NCBI GenBank assembly: GCA_964621345.1
Contig: CAZUON010000012.1
Span: forward strand, 9,060-73,059
Length of the DNA stretch: 64,000 nucleotides
From: Glaciecola sp964621345
Lineage (GTDB): Bacteria > Pseudomonadota > Gammaproteobacteria > Enterobacterales > Alteromonadaceae
Direction: 5' to 3'
Below, piece by piece: positions 53,917 to 64,000 of this stretch; position 1 is the stretch's first letter; the number at the start of each line of letters is the position of its first letter. The notes below the pieces were generated by a model. It did not search any database. It had not been told where the DNA came from and was given only the letters and a program-made list of their open reading frames with translations. Both the position numbers and the translations under genes were made by a program.

Positions 53917-55080
53917 ATGGCAAATTCACCTTACGTTTTGTACGCAATGCAGGCATCACTTTACTCCGCTAAAGTGCGCTCATGGTTAACATATAACAAT
54001 GTCGACTTTGTAGAGAAAAGTACAGGGAAAAAAGAATATTTAGAAGGCGTTGTGCCTAAACTCGGACGCTGGATCATCCCCGCGCTCGTAACGCCTTCTG
54101 GTACCTTGTTACAAGATGGCACCGATATTTTAGACTACCTAGACAGCAATGTTGCTAATAAAGGCTCTATATTCCCGGAATGCCCTACTCTTCGCACCAT
54201 CGCGCATAGTTTTGAAATCTTCGGTAGTGAAGGACTTTTGCGCCCCGCAATGCACTACCGATGGGATTTTGACGAACACAACCTTGAATTTTTACGATTA
54301 TCTTTTAGAGATCTTTTCCCAACATCATTAAGTGATGACGAAGCGAGTATGATGTTTGAGCAATCTGCCGCTAAACGGATGCGAAAGGTTGCCACGGCCT
54401 TTGGTATCACGCCCGATACTATTGCATACATCGAGAAAAGCTATACTGAATTTCTATCATTGTTAAATAGCCACCTATCTCGGTATCCATACATTTTAGG
54501 TGGTCGCCCCACAATCGCTGACTATGCGTTAATTGGACCTATGTTTGCTCATCTTGGCAGAGACCCCTACCCCTTAGCGATGATGCAAAAGCTTGCACCG
54601 AGTGTGTATCAATGGGTAGAGAGAATGAACGCGTCTCACATAAACGACAATCCAATTTACGAAAGATTGGGGGATAAGCTTTTTGAAGCGGCGAACATTC
54701 CCGCTTCATTGCTCGCACTGCTTAAGTATATTGCCAACGAATATCTACCAGAAATTTCTTCTCATGTAGTACATGCGAACAAATGGCTAGAGCAAAATAT
54801 CAACAAACAGTCTGCCCAAGGTGACAATAACAACCTCAATGCGCAAAACTCGCTTGGTATGGCTGAATTCACGCTACAAAATCAAGGCATGAAATCGATT
54901 GTGCTTTTATATCGATTCTATCTTCTGCAACGCTTAACCGACCATTACAACACCATGTCGAATGAGCATAAAACACTAACAAACAGTATCTTTGGAAACG
55001 CTTCATTAAGTGATTTACTGCATTTAAGTGTCAAGCGCAGAGTCATCCGTAAAAATTACAAAGAACAGTGGGAGGTATAG
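53917..55080 (+). CDS. Glutathione S-transferase family protein with long C-terminal extension
   Basis: Protein of 387 residues. The N-terminal 80 residues form a thioredoxin-fold GST domain (VLYAMQASLYSAKVRSWL, then LLQDGTDILDYLD), followed by an all-helical C-terminal domain with PYILGGRPTIADYALIGPMF. About 140 further residues after residue 245 have no recognised motif. It starts one base after the permease stop. Usual GSTs have 200-250 residues, so the extension is unusual. Function unknown. Confidence 0.85.
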   Translation: MANSPYVLYAMQASLYSAKVRSWLTYNNVDFVEKSTGKKEYLEGVVPKLGRWIIPALVTPSGTLLQDGTDILDYLDSNVANKGSIFPECPTLRTIAHSFEIFGSEGLLRPAMHYRWDFDEHNLEFLRLSFRDLFPTSLSDDEASMMFEQSAAKRMRKVATAFGITPDTIAYIEKSYTEFLSLLNSHLSRYPYILGGRPTIADYALIGPMFAHLGRDPYPLAMMQKLAPSVYQWVERMNASHINDNPIYERLGDKLFEAANIPASLLALLKYIANEYLPEISSHVVHANKWLEQNINKQSAQGDNNNLNAQNSLGMAEFTLQNQGMKSIVLLYRFYLLQRLTDHYNTMSNEHKTLTNSIFGNASLSDLLHLSVKRRVIRKNYKEQWEV

Positions 55081-55196
55081 ATATGACGGTTACACAAGTT
55101 TGAAGCGCCATCAGAGCGCGCCAGCCATCGTAATCCCATACTAGCAACGGTCATTGTGCATTTTATGCGGGACCTCTACTAATGTTCCAGCGCCAA

Positions 55197-56909
55197 TCAA
55201 TTACCGGCAGCCATACCATCTTTGCGAGGGTCCGAAGCGCCCGCCCAGCCGCGATCAAGTTTCATAATTAGCTGAGCACCGCCAAAGGCGATACCGTTTG
55301 GCATCTCTACATCATGGCCAAGCGCAGACAAAGCGCGTCCAACTTCTGGCTTAAGGTTTTCAACTGCAATACGTTTTTCACTTAAATGACGAAAACGTGC
55401 AGCATCCACCGCCTCTTGTGGGTCCATACCAAACTCAATTAGGTTGAGTAAGACTTGCACATGCCCCTGCGGCTGCATGGAGCCACTCATCACACCGTAC
55501 GATAACCATGGCTCACCGTCGCGCGTCACAAAGGCTGGAATAATGGTATGAAAAGGACGCTTATTCGGCGCAATCTGATTGGGATGGCCTTCTTCAAGTG
55601 TAAACCCCGCTCCTCGGTTTTGTAGGACCACACCAGTACCCGGTACGACAACACCCGAGCCAAAATACCAAGAAACCGAATTGATTAATGAAATCATGTT
55701 GCCATCTTTGTCAGCCACCGTTAGATATACAGTGTCTGATTCAGTGGCAAAACTGCCTGGTTCAGCCTGTTCCATTGCCTCAAGCGGATTTATCAAAGAC
55801 GCACGTTTTTTCAGGTAATCGGCAGACAGTAAAGCATCTGCTTGCACATCCATATGCACAGGGTCTGCGACGTAGCGAGCCAAATCTGCATAAGCGAGTT
55901 TTTTTGCTTCAATTAAGGTGTGTAAATATTCTGAAGAGTTATGAACCATGCTGGATAAATCAAAACCCTCCAACATCTTCAGCATTTGTAATGCGGCAAT
56001 ACCTTGTCCAGCAGGAGGCAATTCGTGCAGGGTGTAACCTTTATAATCAATCGATAATGGCTCAACCCATTGACTCTTATGGCGTGCTAGGTCTTCTATG
56101 GTAATAAAACCACCTAACTCCTCGAGGCCCGCAACAATCTCCTGACCAAGCTCACCCGAATAAAAGGTTTCAGGACCGTTTTTAGCTATACGCTTAAAGG
56201 TATTCGCTAAGTCAGGGTTAGCAAACCATTCCCCTGCCCGAGGTGCTCTACCATCAATCAAAAAAGTAGCTGCAGCGCCTTCATTACCCTTAAGGGTTTC
56301 AATTGTTCCAGCCCAATCTTGCGCAATAATGGGCGTAACAGGAAAGCCCTGCTCAGCAATTCTGATAGCGGGAGCAAGCACCTCAGCAAAAGACAGCGCG
56401 CCATAACTCTCAACAAGATCGTGCCATCCTGCCAAGGCTCCTGGTACGGTAACCGTGGCAGCACCGCGGCTAGGCACTTCTTCCCACTGCTCGGCTAAGG
56501 CCAGCGGATCAATTTTCGAACCCGATTTACCGCTACCATCCAAACCTACTAAGCGTTTGTTTTCAGCATCCCAAAGAATAGCGAACATATCGCCGCCCAT
56601 GCCTGTCATATACGGCTCAACAACATTCAGCACAGCCGCAGCAGCCACCGCTGCGTCTATGGCGTTTCCGCCTGATTGCAATATTTCTAGCGCTGCGCTG
56701 GTTGCCAATGGTTGACTTGTTGCCGCCATTCCATTTGGCGCATAAACCGTAGAGCGCCCCGACCATGTTGCAGTACTGGTAACTGGCGCTGTTTGAAAAG
56801 ATTTAACCGACTGCGCATTGCTCTGGCTTACAAACAACGAGGTAGTAAAAAGTGCTGAAATCGCAATAACATTAATGGATTTGAAAATACATTGAGCGAG
56901 GGGTCCCAT
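55197..56909 (-). CDS. ggt: Gamma-glutamyltransferase
   Basis: Periplasmic N-terminal nucleophile hydrolase of 570 residues that cleaves glutathione and other gamma-glutamyl compounds. A signal peptide is followed by MAATSQPLATSAALEILQSGGNAIDAAVAA and NVVEPYMTGMGGDMF. The precursor is cut before T393 in ESDTVYLTVADKDGN, which becomes the catalytic threonine. AAGGAG upstream of the ATG supports the start. The motif around the threonine (TVYLTV) differs from the common TTH form, so it belongs to a divergent subgroup. It stands alone and converges with the GST-like gene. Confidence 0.9.
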   Translation of the reverse strand: MGPLAQCIFKSINVIAISALFTTSLFVSQSNAQSVKSFQTAPVTSTATWSGRSTVYAPNGMAATSQPLATSAALEILQSGGNAIDAAVAAAAVLNVVEPYMTGMGGDMFAILWDAENKRLVGLDGSGKSGSKIDPLALAEQWEEVPSRGAATVTVPGALAGWHDLVESYGALSFAEVLAPAIRIAEQGFPVTPIIAQDWAGTIETLKGNEGAAATFLIDGRAPRAGEWFANPDLANTFKRIAKNGPETFYSGELGQEIVAGLEELGGFITIEDLARHKSQWVEPLSIDYKGYTLHELPPAGQGIAALQMLKMLEGFDLSSMVHNSSEYLHTLIEAKKLAYADLARYVADPVHMDVQADALLSADYLKKRASLINPLEAMEQAEPGSFATESDTVYLTVADKDGNMISLINSVSWYFGSGVVVPGTGVVLQNRGAGFTLEEGHPNQIAPNKRPFHTIIPAFVTRDGEPWLSYGVMSGSMQPQGHVQVLLNLIEFGMDPQEAVDAARFRHLSEKRIAVENLKPEVGRALSALGHDVEMPNGIAFGGAQLIMKLDRGWAGASDPRKDGMAAGN

Positions 56910-57068
56910 GAAATCTCCTTGGGCTATAGGTTGGGGTTGGGAATGACAAGTTAGTTACTCTACAAGCTGTTTTTGCGATCAACCTTTGCTAGTTGCATCA
57001 TTATGGTCTTGCTAGAACAAAACGTATCGTCTTAACAAGCATTTTGCGCTGATACAGGTCGCGGATAT

Positions 57069-57095
57069 AAAAAAGCCAATCCCTTAAGATTGGCT
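57069..57095 (-). terminator. Terminator after the S41 protease gene
   Basis: Stem AGCCAATC / GATTGGCT with a 6-nt loop (57074-57095), followed on the minus strand by a run of six T ending at 57069. It lies 48 bp after the protease stop. Confidence 0.9.
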
Positions 57096-57142
57096 CTTAT
57101 AAAATGCAGCTTGTTTTAGTACAAGGTAGTTTGTTACTCAGC

Positions 57143-60100
57143 TTATTTGCTTAGCTTATCAAAAAGTACTTCTACCGCCTTGTCTAGTTGCTTATCTTCA
57201 CCTTTTGCTAAGTTATTTGGATCATTGTTCACTGGGTGAGTAGGCTCTACTTGGTTATTCTCAAGGTATTCACCCCTTGGCGTTTTTACACCTACTTGCG
57301 GCACACCAATACGAATATCACCCGATATAGACGTTGACCACCATACCGCAGTCATCGTGCCCGGTACTGGCATGCCTACAATATCTCCTAAACCTAATTC
57401 TTCATAGGTATAGGCAATTGCATGACCGTCAGAGTAATTACCTTCGTTAACCACCAAAACACTTGGCTTGGTCCATTGATCCATAGGGTCGCCACGATAC
57501 TCACGGCCACGCACATGCATGGTGAAATATTCCTTACCTGAGAATAGCTTAGCGAGGTCGTTATGCAACCAGCCGCCACCGTTCCAACGCGTATCTACCA
57601 CTACCGCTTCTTTTTCAAAATGTTTGCCTAACAAGTTAGAGTAAACGGTTCTAAAAGAAGCATCATTCATCGCCGGAATATGCACATAGCCCAAGCGCCC
57701 ATCAGAAATCTCATCAACATAAGCTTCTCTTGAATCGACCCAACGCTGATACAACAGGCGGTTTTGTTGACCGTTAGAAATAGGCATGACCACTTCTTCA
57801 AAACTATCACCTTTTGTATCTACAAAGCCTACACGCAAACGCTTGCCGGCTGTTAAGTTGAGGTGTTCAAACAAATTAGTCGCGCCATTGAGCTCAACAC
57901 CATTAACACTGGTCAGTTTTACTCCCGGCTCTACTTGGCTATTTGCGTTACCAAAAGGTCCCTTACCTAATACTTCGGTCACTGTGATCGCGCCACGGGT
58001 GTCTGTCATATCAAACAATAGACCAAGCTGGCCAGTGCTATCAGCGCCGGGCGCAGGTCGTGGACGATAAGAAGAACCAATATGACTGGCATTCAATTCG
58101 CCTGTCATTTCCGCAAACATATTCGCTAGGTCGCGGTTATGCCCAATCGACGCAAGCTTGCGGCCGTATGATTCACGCATAAAATCCCAGTCAATGCCAT
58201 GGAAATCTTCTTTGTAAAATTTGTCTTTAATTTTGCGCCAGCCATACGCAAAGATGTAATCACGCTCTTTGGTCGCATTAAGCGCCATTACCGGACGGGT
58301 AGCGATCGGTTTCAATGTTATTTTGTCGCCTAGCTGACCACTTTTTAAAGAGCCATCGGCAAGTACATAAATTTCTTTGCCGTCTGGCGAAAGTTCAATT
58401 GACGCATTACGGGCGTTGAGTTTTGAGATAAGGGTTGTACTTTTTTCACGAATATCATGCTGCCATAAATCAAAGCCATCTTCGAATTGCGACAAATAAT
58501 ATAGCGAACTGGCATCTTCGGTCAGGAAAAATTGACCTAGCGCAGAAGAGTGCATAGTTAAACGAACCGTTCGGTCATCTAAATTATCCCATTGAATTTC
58601 TAGCGGTGGGGTCGCCTTCTCTTCGGCTTNNNNNNNNNNNNNNNNNNNNNNNNNNNNNNNNNNNNNNNNNNNNNNNNNNNNNNNNNNNNNNNNNNNNNNN
58701 NNNNNNNNNNNNNNNNNNNNNNNNNNNNNTCTTCGGCTTTAGCATCTGTATCATTATCTTCTGTGCTTTGCTCTTCATCGCCGTCTTTATCTTTTTCCTC
58801 AAGCTCTTTTTTAAGCGCAAACTCTTCTTTGCTTAAACTAAACTTGTCGTATGCATCTTGCGTTAAAAACGCAGCCATAACGTCGGCTTCTCTGCCCCAA
58901 GAACCATGATCGCGTTGACCATATCGAGTACTTGCCCACAAAACTACATCGTCTTTTTTACTCCACACAGGAGCAGCATCGGAGTAGCCCGATAAACTAA
59001 CATCTACAGGCTCTGCTGAGCCATCAGCAGGAAACACACCAATGTTAGTAATAAACAGGCGTCCACGCGGCGAAAAACCAGCTGTTAACCAATGACTATC
59101 GCCCGCCCACGAAAATTGTATATCACCATCGGCATAGCTGTAGTTGTGTTGCTTAGCTAATGCAACATTAACGTCTTTGGTTTCTCTATTGAGCACGCGA
59201 ATCTCATCTCGCGATGACAAAAAGGCTATCTTCTCGCCGTCGGGTGAGTATACAGGCTGAAAGCTGTCGGTATCGGTTACCAATACGGGCACTTCTTCAA
59301 AGGCTGTAGCGGCAAAAAAGTAAGGTTCATCGTCATTAACGATTGAGGTTTCGTAAATGCCCCAGCGACCTTCGCGCTCCGAAGTATAAAGCAAGGTTCT
59401 GCCATCTTTATGGAATGAAACAGACCTTTCCATTTCAGGCGTATTGGTAATTCTTACCGTAGTGTTGAATTCTTTACTGGTAACAAATACTTCGCCGCGA
59501 GCGATATACGCGACCTCTTTTCCATCTGGCGATACTGCAAACTCAGACATGCGGTTATTCAATGTCACGTTTTGAATATCGTTTTCTTGTTTATCATTTA
59601 AGATATCAATTTCGAGGTGTGTATAGTCTGAGCCATCTTGCACATAAATATTGCCATGATGCACAAATGCCAATGCACCATCTTCACTGATTGATAACGA
59701 ACGAACAGGGTGTTGATCAAAATCGGTAATTTGACGCTTGTCAGAACCGTCTAGATCCATTTGCCAAACATTGAATGCACCGGTCCCTTCTTCTGATGTG
59801 TAGTAAATAGTGTTGTTATCACTAAAGACCGGATTATGATCACCGCCAATAAAGTTGGTGACTTGGGTATGTTTTCCGCTTTTTAAATCCATAACAAATA
59901 TGTCTCTGGCAAAAGCCGACACGTCATGCTTTCTAAATTGATTTTCGTAAGCTTTTTCGTTGCGATAAACCAATTGCTTACCGTTTGGACTTATGTCGAG
60001 CTCCGAGGTCGCTATGGTTGTTATCATGCGCGGTGTGCCGCCAGACACTTTTACTGCATATGTTTCTGCCATTCTAGAAGTTGGATGAATAGAAGCATCT

Positions 60101-60504
60101 TTTGCATCCATTCTTGCTGAACTGAAAACGACTTCGCTGTCTTTGTTTAAGAACGCTTGTGGCAAGTCATTAGACGAATGGAATGTTAGACGGGTCGCTT
60201 TACCACCCATTGCAGGCATAGTAAAAACATCTAAGTTGCCGGCACGGTCACTAGCAAATGCAATTGTTTTGCCGTCATCTGACCATACTGGATGACCTTC
60301 CCATGCGCTGTGAATGGTGAGAGGTCTTGCAACCCCACCCTCAGAAGACACAACATAAATGTCGCCCTTGTAAGAGAAGGCAACATTGTCACCGTTTGGC
60401 GAAATGGCGCTATGTAAAAACCATTCACTATTTTCTTTGGCGACGCTAACTGTCGACAAACACAATAGCGAAAGTGCATAAATTAGTTTGTTTTTAACTC
60501 TCAT
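57143..60504 (-). CDS. Tricorn-like S41 family peptidase, interrupted by a scaffold gap
   Basis: Large secreted protease. After a signal peptide (LLCLSTVSVAKE) come TolB-like propeller repeats (AISPNGDNVAFSYKGDIYVV, SDDGKTIAFASDRAGNLDVF), an acidic linker, a PDZ domain (GAITVTEVLGKGPFGNANSQ) and an S41 domain with WNGGGWLHND and catalytic serine in NEGNYSDGHA. The 100-N gap lies in the acidic linker. Both flanks carry AAGCCGAAGA in the gene direction; joining on that overlap restores one open frame of 1084 codons including the stop. AGAGG upstream supports the start. It likely degrades peptides in the periplasm. Confidence 0.9.
58630..58729. other. Scaffold gap of 100 N
   Basis: Exactly 100 undetermined bases, the conventional length for a gap of unknown size, inside the S41 protease gene. 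The flanks share the 10-mer TCTTCGGCTT on the plus strand, so the contig ends may simply overlap. ORFs that read across the N run are artefacts because 100 is not a multiple of three. Confidence 0.98.
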
Positions 60505-60547
60505 AAAACCTCTTTTATGTGACGTAATTGAATATTTAGGATTAGAG

Positions 60548-60572
60548 AAGGCACCACTAATGATGCCTTTTT
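60548..60572. terminator. Hairpin between the BNR protein and S41 protease genes
   Basis: Stem AAGGCACCA / TGATGCCTT with a CTAA loop and one mismatch (a wobble in RNA), followed on the plus strand by a run of five T. Both flanking genes are on the minus strand, where no T run follows, so it may be an attenuator or RNA-processing hairpin rather than a terminator. Confidence 0.5.
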
Positions 60573-60594
60573 AATTTGCTAAGTTTTTACAAAT

Positions 60595-63500
60595 TTAATG
60601 TGAGACTGTCGATACTGCCGCCGTCCACGGACCATCCGCTTCTACTATAGCATTCTGAAGTGCTGGCAGCGTTACTTTATATAAGGTGTCTACACGTTGA
60701 CTCATCGCCTCTAACCCTTCCATGGCATAAGCTAACTGCTCTTGATGTTGCTGAGTAGGTCCGTAAGAAGAGCGCATCGCTGACATCGCATACCCTAATC
60801 GACTGTTTATATTAGCCGGTTTTGCGCCTTTTCGATCTCTTGACTCAAGGCCATTTAACTCAAAGTTGATAGCATTAATTTCTGCCTGAATATTGGCATA
60901 TTGCGTTTCAAATGCAGAAACATTACCCGGAGTACGATCAATTGCTTTGCGTAATGCTTTCATTGAGTCATCGATTTCATCAAGCATGATTGAGGTCTTC
61001 GACGAGTGCTTTTGTGCCGCAATTATGTCGTTACTAAAGCGCTCAATCTGTTCAGCATTCGGTCCGCTTAGTGCACCTTGGTATATCGACTTAAGCTCCA
61101 ACTCAACCGGTTCGGCAAGTTGTGTTACCGAAGCGCCAACGCGTTTAAACAAGGTGGCGGTATATATGCCAGGCATTGCCGTTAAACCCGAGCGAGACCA
61201 ACTAGACTCTTCCTTACTTGTTACCGCTCTGGCATTTGCATAGGTCATATCCCATGTAAGGCGGTGTAGTCCTTTTTTAGTCTCTCCTTCAACACGATTA
61301 ACAAAATCACCATCTGCATCTGTGATTTCGATGTATACCGCGGGTTTGGCTTCTTGGTTTTCTGCTTCAATGGCCTCCCAACTTGGATATTTCGGATATT
61401 TATCGTCTTTAACCATCGCCTTTTCAGCTTGTTGGCGTTGTTCTTTTGTGGTCAACAAACTCTCTTTTAAGAAGTAAGTCAGGGTTGCACCATGAGCTGG
61501 GTTACTCGCTGCAAAACGGTCATCACCATCTGTTCTAGAATGGTTTCTGTCGAGCTGAAACCATTTAACCGGGCGACTTGGGGCAAACAACAAGGCTTCC
61601 CTTTTCATCGCCTCTTCAGTCAATTCTCGCAAAGGCGCATAATCGTCAAGTATGTAAATACCGCGACCAAATGTACCTGCAACCAAATCGTTCTCGCGGC
61701 GCTGAATTTTAACGTCACGAGTCGAAATGGTGGGGATCCCGCCTTCAAGCTCAATCCACTTTTCGCCTCCATTCACGCTAAAAAATACGCCAAACTCAGT
61801 ACCAATAAACATTAAGTCTTTATTTACATGGTCTTGTACCAAACGCCATACCAAGTGTTTTTCTGGAATAGTATCGGCAAGCGAAGTCCAGCTTCTGCCT
61901 AAATTAGTAGATTTAATAAGATAGGGTTTAAAGTCACCATATTTGTGATTATCGAGTGCAACATATACGGTATTTGGGTCATATAAATCAGCTCGAATAT
62001 CATTTACATAAGAAGTCGCAGGTACACCTCTGATGTCATCGAGCTCTATCTTTTTCCAATTCTTACCACCATCGGTGGTCACCTGAATGATGCCATCGTC
62101 GGTACCGGCCCAAAGAATGTTTTCATCCACCGGACTTTCAGAAAAATTAGCAATGGTATGGAATTCTGACATCGCATAAATGTCCCAACCGGCTTCTACC
62201 GACCATGTTCTGCCCATCATTGGCATATGCATACGGTTTTCATTTTTGGTCAAATCACCCGATATAACCGTCCAGCTATCGCCGCGGTTATCTGAGCGCC
62301 ATACACGCTGTGATGCAAAATAAATCCGTTTAGGATCGTGGGCAGAAACATTAATTGGAGCATCCCAATTAAAACGCTCCGCAGGCTCGCCCGGACGAGG
62401 CTGCGGCTTGATATAAACGCCCTCTTTTGTTTTACGGTCAACGCGGGTTAAATTTCCTTGTTGCCATTGAGAATACATAATGTCTGGATTACCTGGCTCT
62501 GTTGCTGGCTGATGTCCATCTCCACCCAGGGTAAGGAACCAATCTTTATTCTTAATGCCTTCTGTGCGATTAGTGCGTGAAGGTCCGCCTTGGGTCGAGT
62601 TATCTTGCGCACCCGCGTACACCATGTAAAACGGTTCTGAGTCATCAGGTGCGACTTTGTAAAACTGAGTCAACGGTAGGTTTGCAATAAATCGCCAGTT
62701 TTCCATACGATCATGCGACATATATATACCGCCGTCTGAGCCAATCACAACAAAATCTGGATCACTTGGATGAAATGCCATGGCGTGGTCGTCAACATGC
62801 TTGCGGCGAGTATTAATGGGCGTCCAAGTTTTGCCGCCATCATCGGATACTTTGCTATAATTACTTGCAATATATACTCGGTCAAATTGATGCTGGTCGG
62901 CAAAAATTTCTTGATAATAATGCGGCCCTGTTCCGCCTCCTACTTCATCAGATAATTTAGTCCAACTTGCGCCCTGATTGCTGGAGCGATAAAAACCACC
63001 TTTGCGATTATCTATCTCAATTGTTGCGTAAACGACATCTGGGTTAATGGGCGAAATTGCCATACCAATTTTACCCATATTGCCTTTTGGCAACCCGGTT
63101 TTTAATTCAGTCCAAGTCGCACCACCATCGTCAGAAGTATGAATACCCGAACCAGGCCCTGTACCTACGTAAGCAGCAATAGTGCGCTGACGAGACCACG
63201 TCGCGGCATAAAGCTTATCAGGATTGCGTGGGTCAATAAGCAAAGATGTTACACCTGTCCATTCATCTTCGGGGGTTAATACTAATTCCCAGTTTTTGCC
63301 ACCGTCAGTGGTTTTATATAAACCTCGTTCACCACCACTGGACCATAGTGGACCTTGCACCGCAGCCCAAACAACATCTGAATTATTCGGGTGAACAATA
63401 ATATCGGATATTCGCTCAGAGGACTTCAGCCCCATATTTTCCCAAGTCTCACCGCCATCCAAAGACTTATATATGCCGTCGCCAAAACTAATATGACGAC

Positions 63501-63864
63501 CACCATTATTCTCACCTGTTCCCACCCAAACGATGTCTGAATTATTCGGGTCGATGGTCACATCACCAGTAGAGTATACGGCTTGTTCATCAAAAATTGG
63601 TGTCCATGTGTTACCTGCGTTTTCGGTCTTCCAAACACCACCAGAACCGACTGCGGTATACCACGTGGAAGGGTTTTTCTGGTCAATTTCAATATCCGCA
63701 ATTCGACCCGACATATAGGCAGGGCCAATATTGCGCAGTTCCATTGATTTAAAAGTGTTGCTGCTAAAGAGTTTATCGTCATCTTCTTTAGACTTTGCCG
63801 ATAAGGCTGAGCTACAAGATATAGTTAGGGATACAGCGAGCGCTGCATAAAGGAGCTTTTTCAT
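60595..63864 (-). CDS. Secreted BNR/sortilin-like repeat protein
   Basis: Protein of 1089 residues with a signal peptide (LLYAALAVSLTISCSSALSA) and many Asp-box repeats of the form SxDxGxTW, for example SLDGGETWENMG, TTDGGKNWELV, SDDGGATWTEL and SSNQGASWTKL. Together they form one or two beta-propellers related to the VPS10/sortilin or sialidase fold. The last 300 residues are different: EIEAENQEAKP-type linkers, a beta-sandwich (LHRLTWDMTY) and a helical tail. The ATG at 63864 begins the signal; the frame is open to 63912. Catalytic residues of sialidases are not evident. It precedes the S41 protease, and this pairing suggests a joint role in peptide or protein turnover. Confidence 0.85.
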   Translation of the reverse strand: MKKLLYAALAVSLTISCSSALSAKSKEDDDKLFSSNTFKSMELRNIGPAYMSGRIADIEIDQKNPSTWYTAVGSGGVWKTENAGNTWTPIFDEQAVYSTGDVTIDPNNSDIVWVGTGENNGGRHISFGDGIYKSLDGGETWENMGLKSSERISDIIVHPNNSDVVWAAVQGPLWSSGGERGLYKTTDGGKNWELVLTPEDEWTGVTSLLIDPRNPDKLYAATWSRQRTIAAYVGTGPGSGIHTSDDGGATWTELKTGLPKGNMGKIGMAISPINPDVVYATIEIDNRKGGFYRSSNQGASWTKLSDEVGGGTGPHYYQEIFADQHQFDRVYIASNYSKVSDDGGKTWTPINTRRKHVDDHAMAFHPSDPDFVVIGSDGGIYMSHDRMENWRFIANLPLTQFYKVAPDDSEPFYMVYAGAQDNSTQGGPSRTNRTEGIKNKDWFLTLGGDGHQPATEPGNPDIMYSQWQQGNLTRVDRKTKEGVYIKPQPRPGEPAERFNWDAPINVSAHDPKRIYFASQRVWRSDNRGDSWTVISGDLTKNENRMHMPMMGRTWSVEAGWDIYAMSEFHTIANFSESPVDENILWAGTDDGIIQVTTDGGKNWKKIELDDIRGVPATSYVNDIRADLYDPNTVYVALDNHKYGDFKPYLIKSTNLGRSWTSLADTIPEKHLVWRLVQDHVNKDLMFIGTEFGVFFSVNGGEKWIELEGGIPTISTRDVKIQRRENDLVAGTFGRGIYILDDYAPLRELTEEAMKREALLFAPSRPVKWFQLDRNHSRTDGDDRFAASNPAHGATLTYFLKESLLTTKEQRQQAEKAMVKDDKYPKYPSWEAIEAENQEAKPAVYIEITDADGDFVNRVEGETKKGLHRLTWDMTYANARAVTSKEESSWSRSGLTAMPGIYTATLFKRVGASVTQLAEPVELELKSIYQGALSGPNAEQIERFSNDIIAAQKHSSKTSIMLDEIDDSMKALRKAIDRTPGNVSAFETQYANIQAEINAINFELNGLESRDRKGAKPANINSRLGYAMSAMRSSYGPTQQHQEQLAYAMEGLEAMSQRVDTLYKVTLPALQNAIVEADGPWTAAVSTVSH

Positions 63865-64000
63865 ATTATGTTTGCCGTTTTTTATTGTTTTGTTCCCATA
63901 AGATTCAAACATATGAGAGGTTAATAGTATATGTTTATTTAGTGGGCGAATGGTAGGGGCGTCATATTGGCTTTGTCGTCATGTCGGCTCTGTCGTCATG
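63865..64000. repeat. End of window with a short imperfect tandem repeat
   Basis: No gene is seen after the BNR protein start. The last 32 bases hold two copies of a 17-bp unit, GGCTTTGTCGTCATGTC (63969-63985) and GGCTCTGTCGTCATG (63986-64000), the second cut by the window edge. Confidence 0.6.

Noticed and set aside
58584..58836. Short ORFs on both strands running through the N gap
   Set aside because: They exist only because the 100 N were translated as X; the sequence on the far side is in the wrong frame of the protease gene.

Overview
This window looks like a chromosome segment of a marine Alteromonadales-type gammaproteobacterium (Alteromonadaceae relatives are the best guess). The basis is gene content: a laminarin-type polysaccharide utilisation locus with a very large TonB-dependent receptor, an enterobacterial-style bioA/bioBFCD cluster, a glrK-qseG-glrR cluster, hrpB, asnS and RND pumps. 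No rRNA, tRNA, CRISPR array, insertion sequence or prophage was recognised. A run of 100 N at 58630-58729 marks a scaffold gap, so this is a draft assembly.

Layout. (1) 1-10952, all minus strand: a beta-glucan (laminarin) locus. In transcription order it holds a LytS-type sensor kinase and LytTR response regulator, then after a 398-bp regulatory gap a secreted GH16 beta-glucanase lipoprotein with three tandem C-terminal modules, a TonB-dependent receptor, a FucP-type sugar transporter and a GH3 glucosidase lipoprotein cut by the window edge. The genes describe a complete path: surface cleavage, outer-membrane import, periplasmic hydrolysis and sugar uptake. (2) 11035-14710: a small predicted outer-membrane barrel protein, a decayed tandem copy of it, and hrpB. 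(3) 15028-18797: a periplasmic sugar-oxidation cluster (GMC oxidoreductase, Tat-exported small subunit, DUF1080 lipoprotein, secreted DsrE-like protein), plausibly a 3-keto-glycoside route. (4) 18870-26486: Atm1-type ABC exporter, class II DAHP synthase, btuD and btuC separated by an inverted glpK, LMW phosphotyrosine phosphatase, small membrane protein. (5) 26651-31898: biotin synthesis, bioBFCD divergent from bioA. (6) 31920-35665: glrK-qseG-glrR and an EF-hand protein. (7) 36157-45159: small membrane protein, asnS, an RND adaptor/pump pair and an MMPL exporter. (8) 45244-48606: CheB without chemotaxis neighbours, ThrE-like exporter, GGDEF protein. (9) 48607-50593: a gene-poor patch with a small peptide that has a colicin-V-like double-glycine leader, a 66-aa ORF behind a perfect palindrome, a truncated cytochrome b561 and a MarR regulator. 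(10) 50675-55080: ABC ATPase, FtsX-type permease and GST-like protein. (11) 55197-63864: secreted gamma-glutamyltransferase, a Tricorn-like S41 protease interrupted by the scaffold gap, and a large BNR/sortilin-like repeat protein.

The most interesting items are the double-glycine-leader peptide at 48997-49176, the GMC/DUF1080/DsrE cluster, the LytS/LytTR pair next to the laminarin locus, and the pseudogene relic at 11789-12031 that simple ORF calling misses. TTG or GTG starts are unusually frequent and several are supported by good ribosome binding sites.
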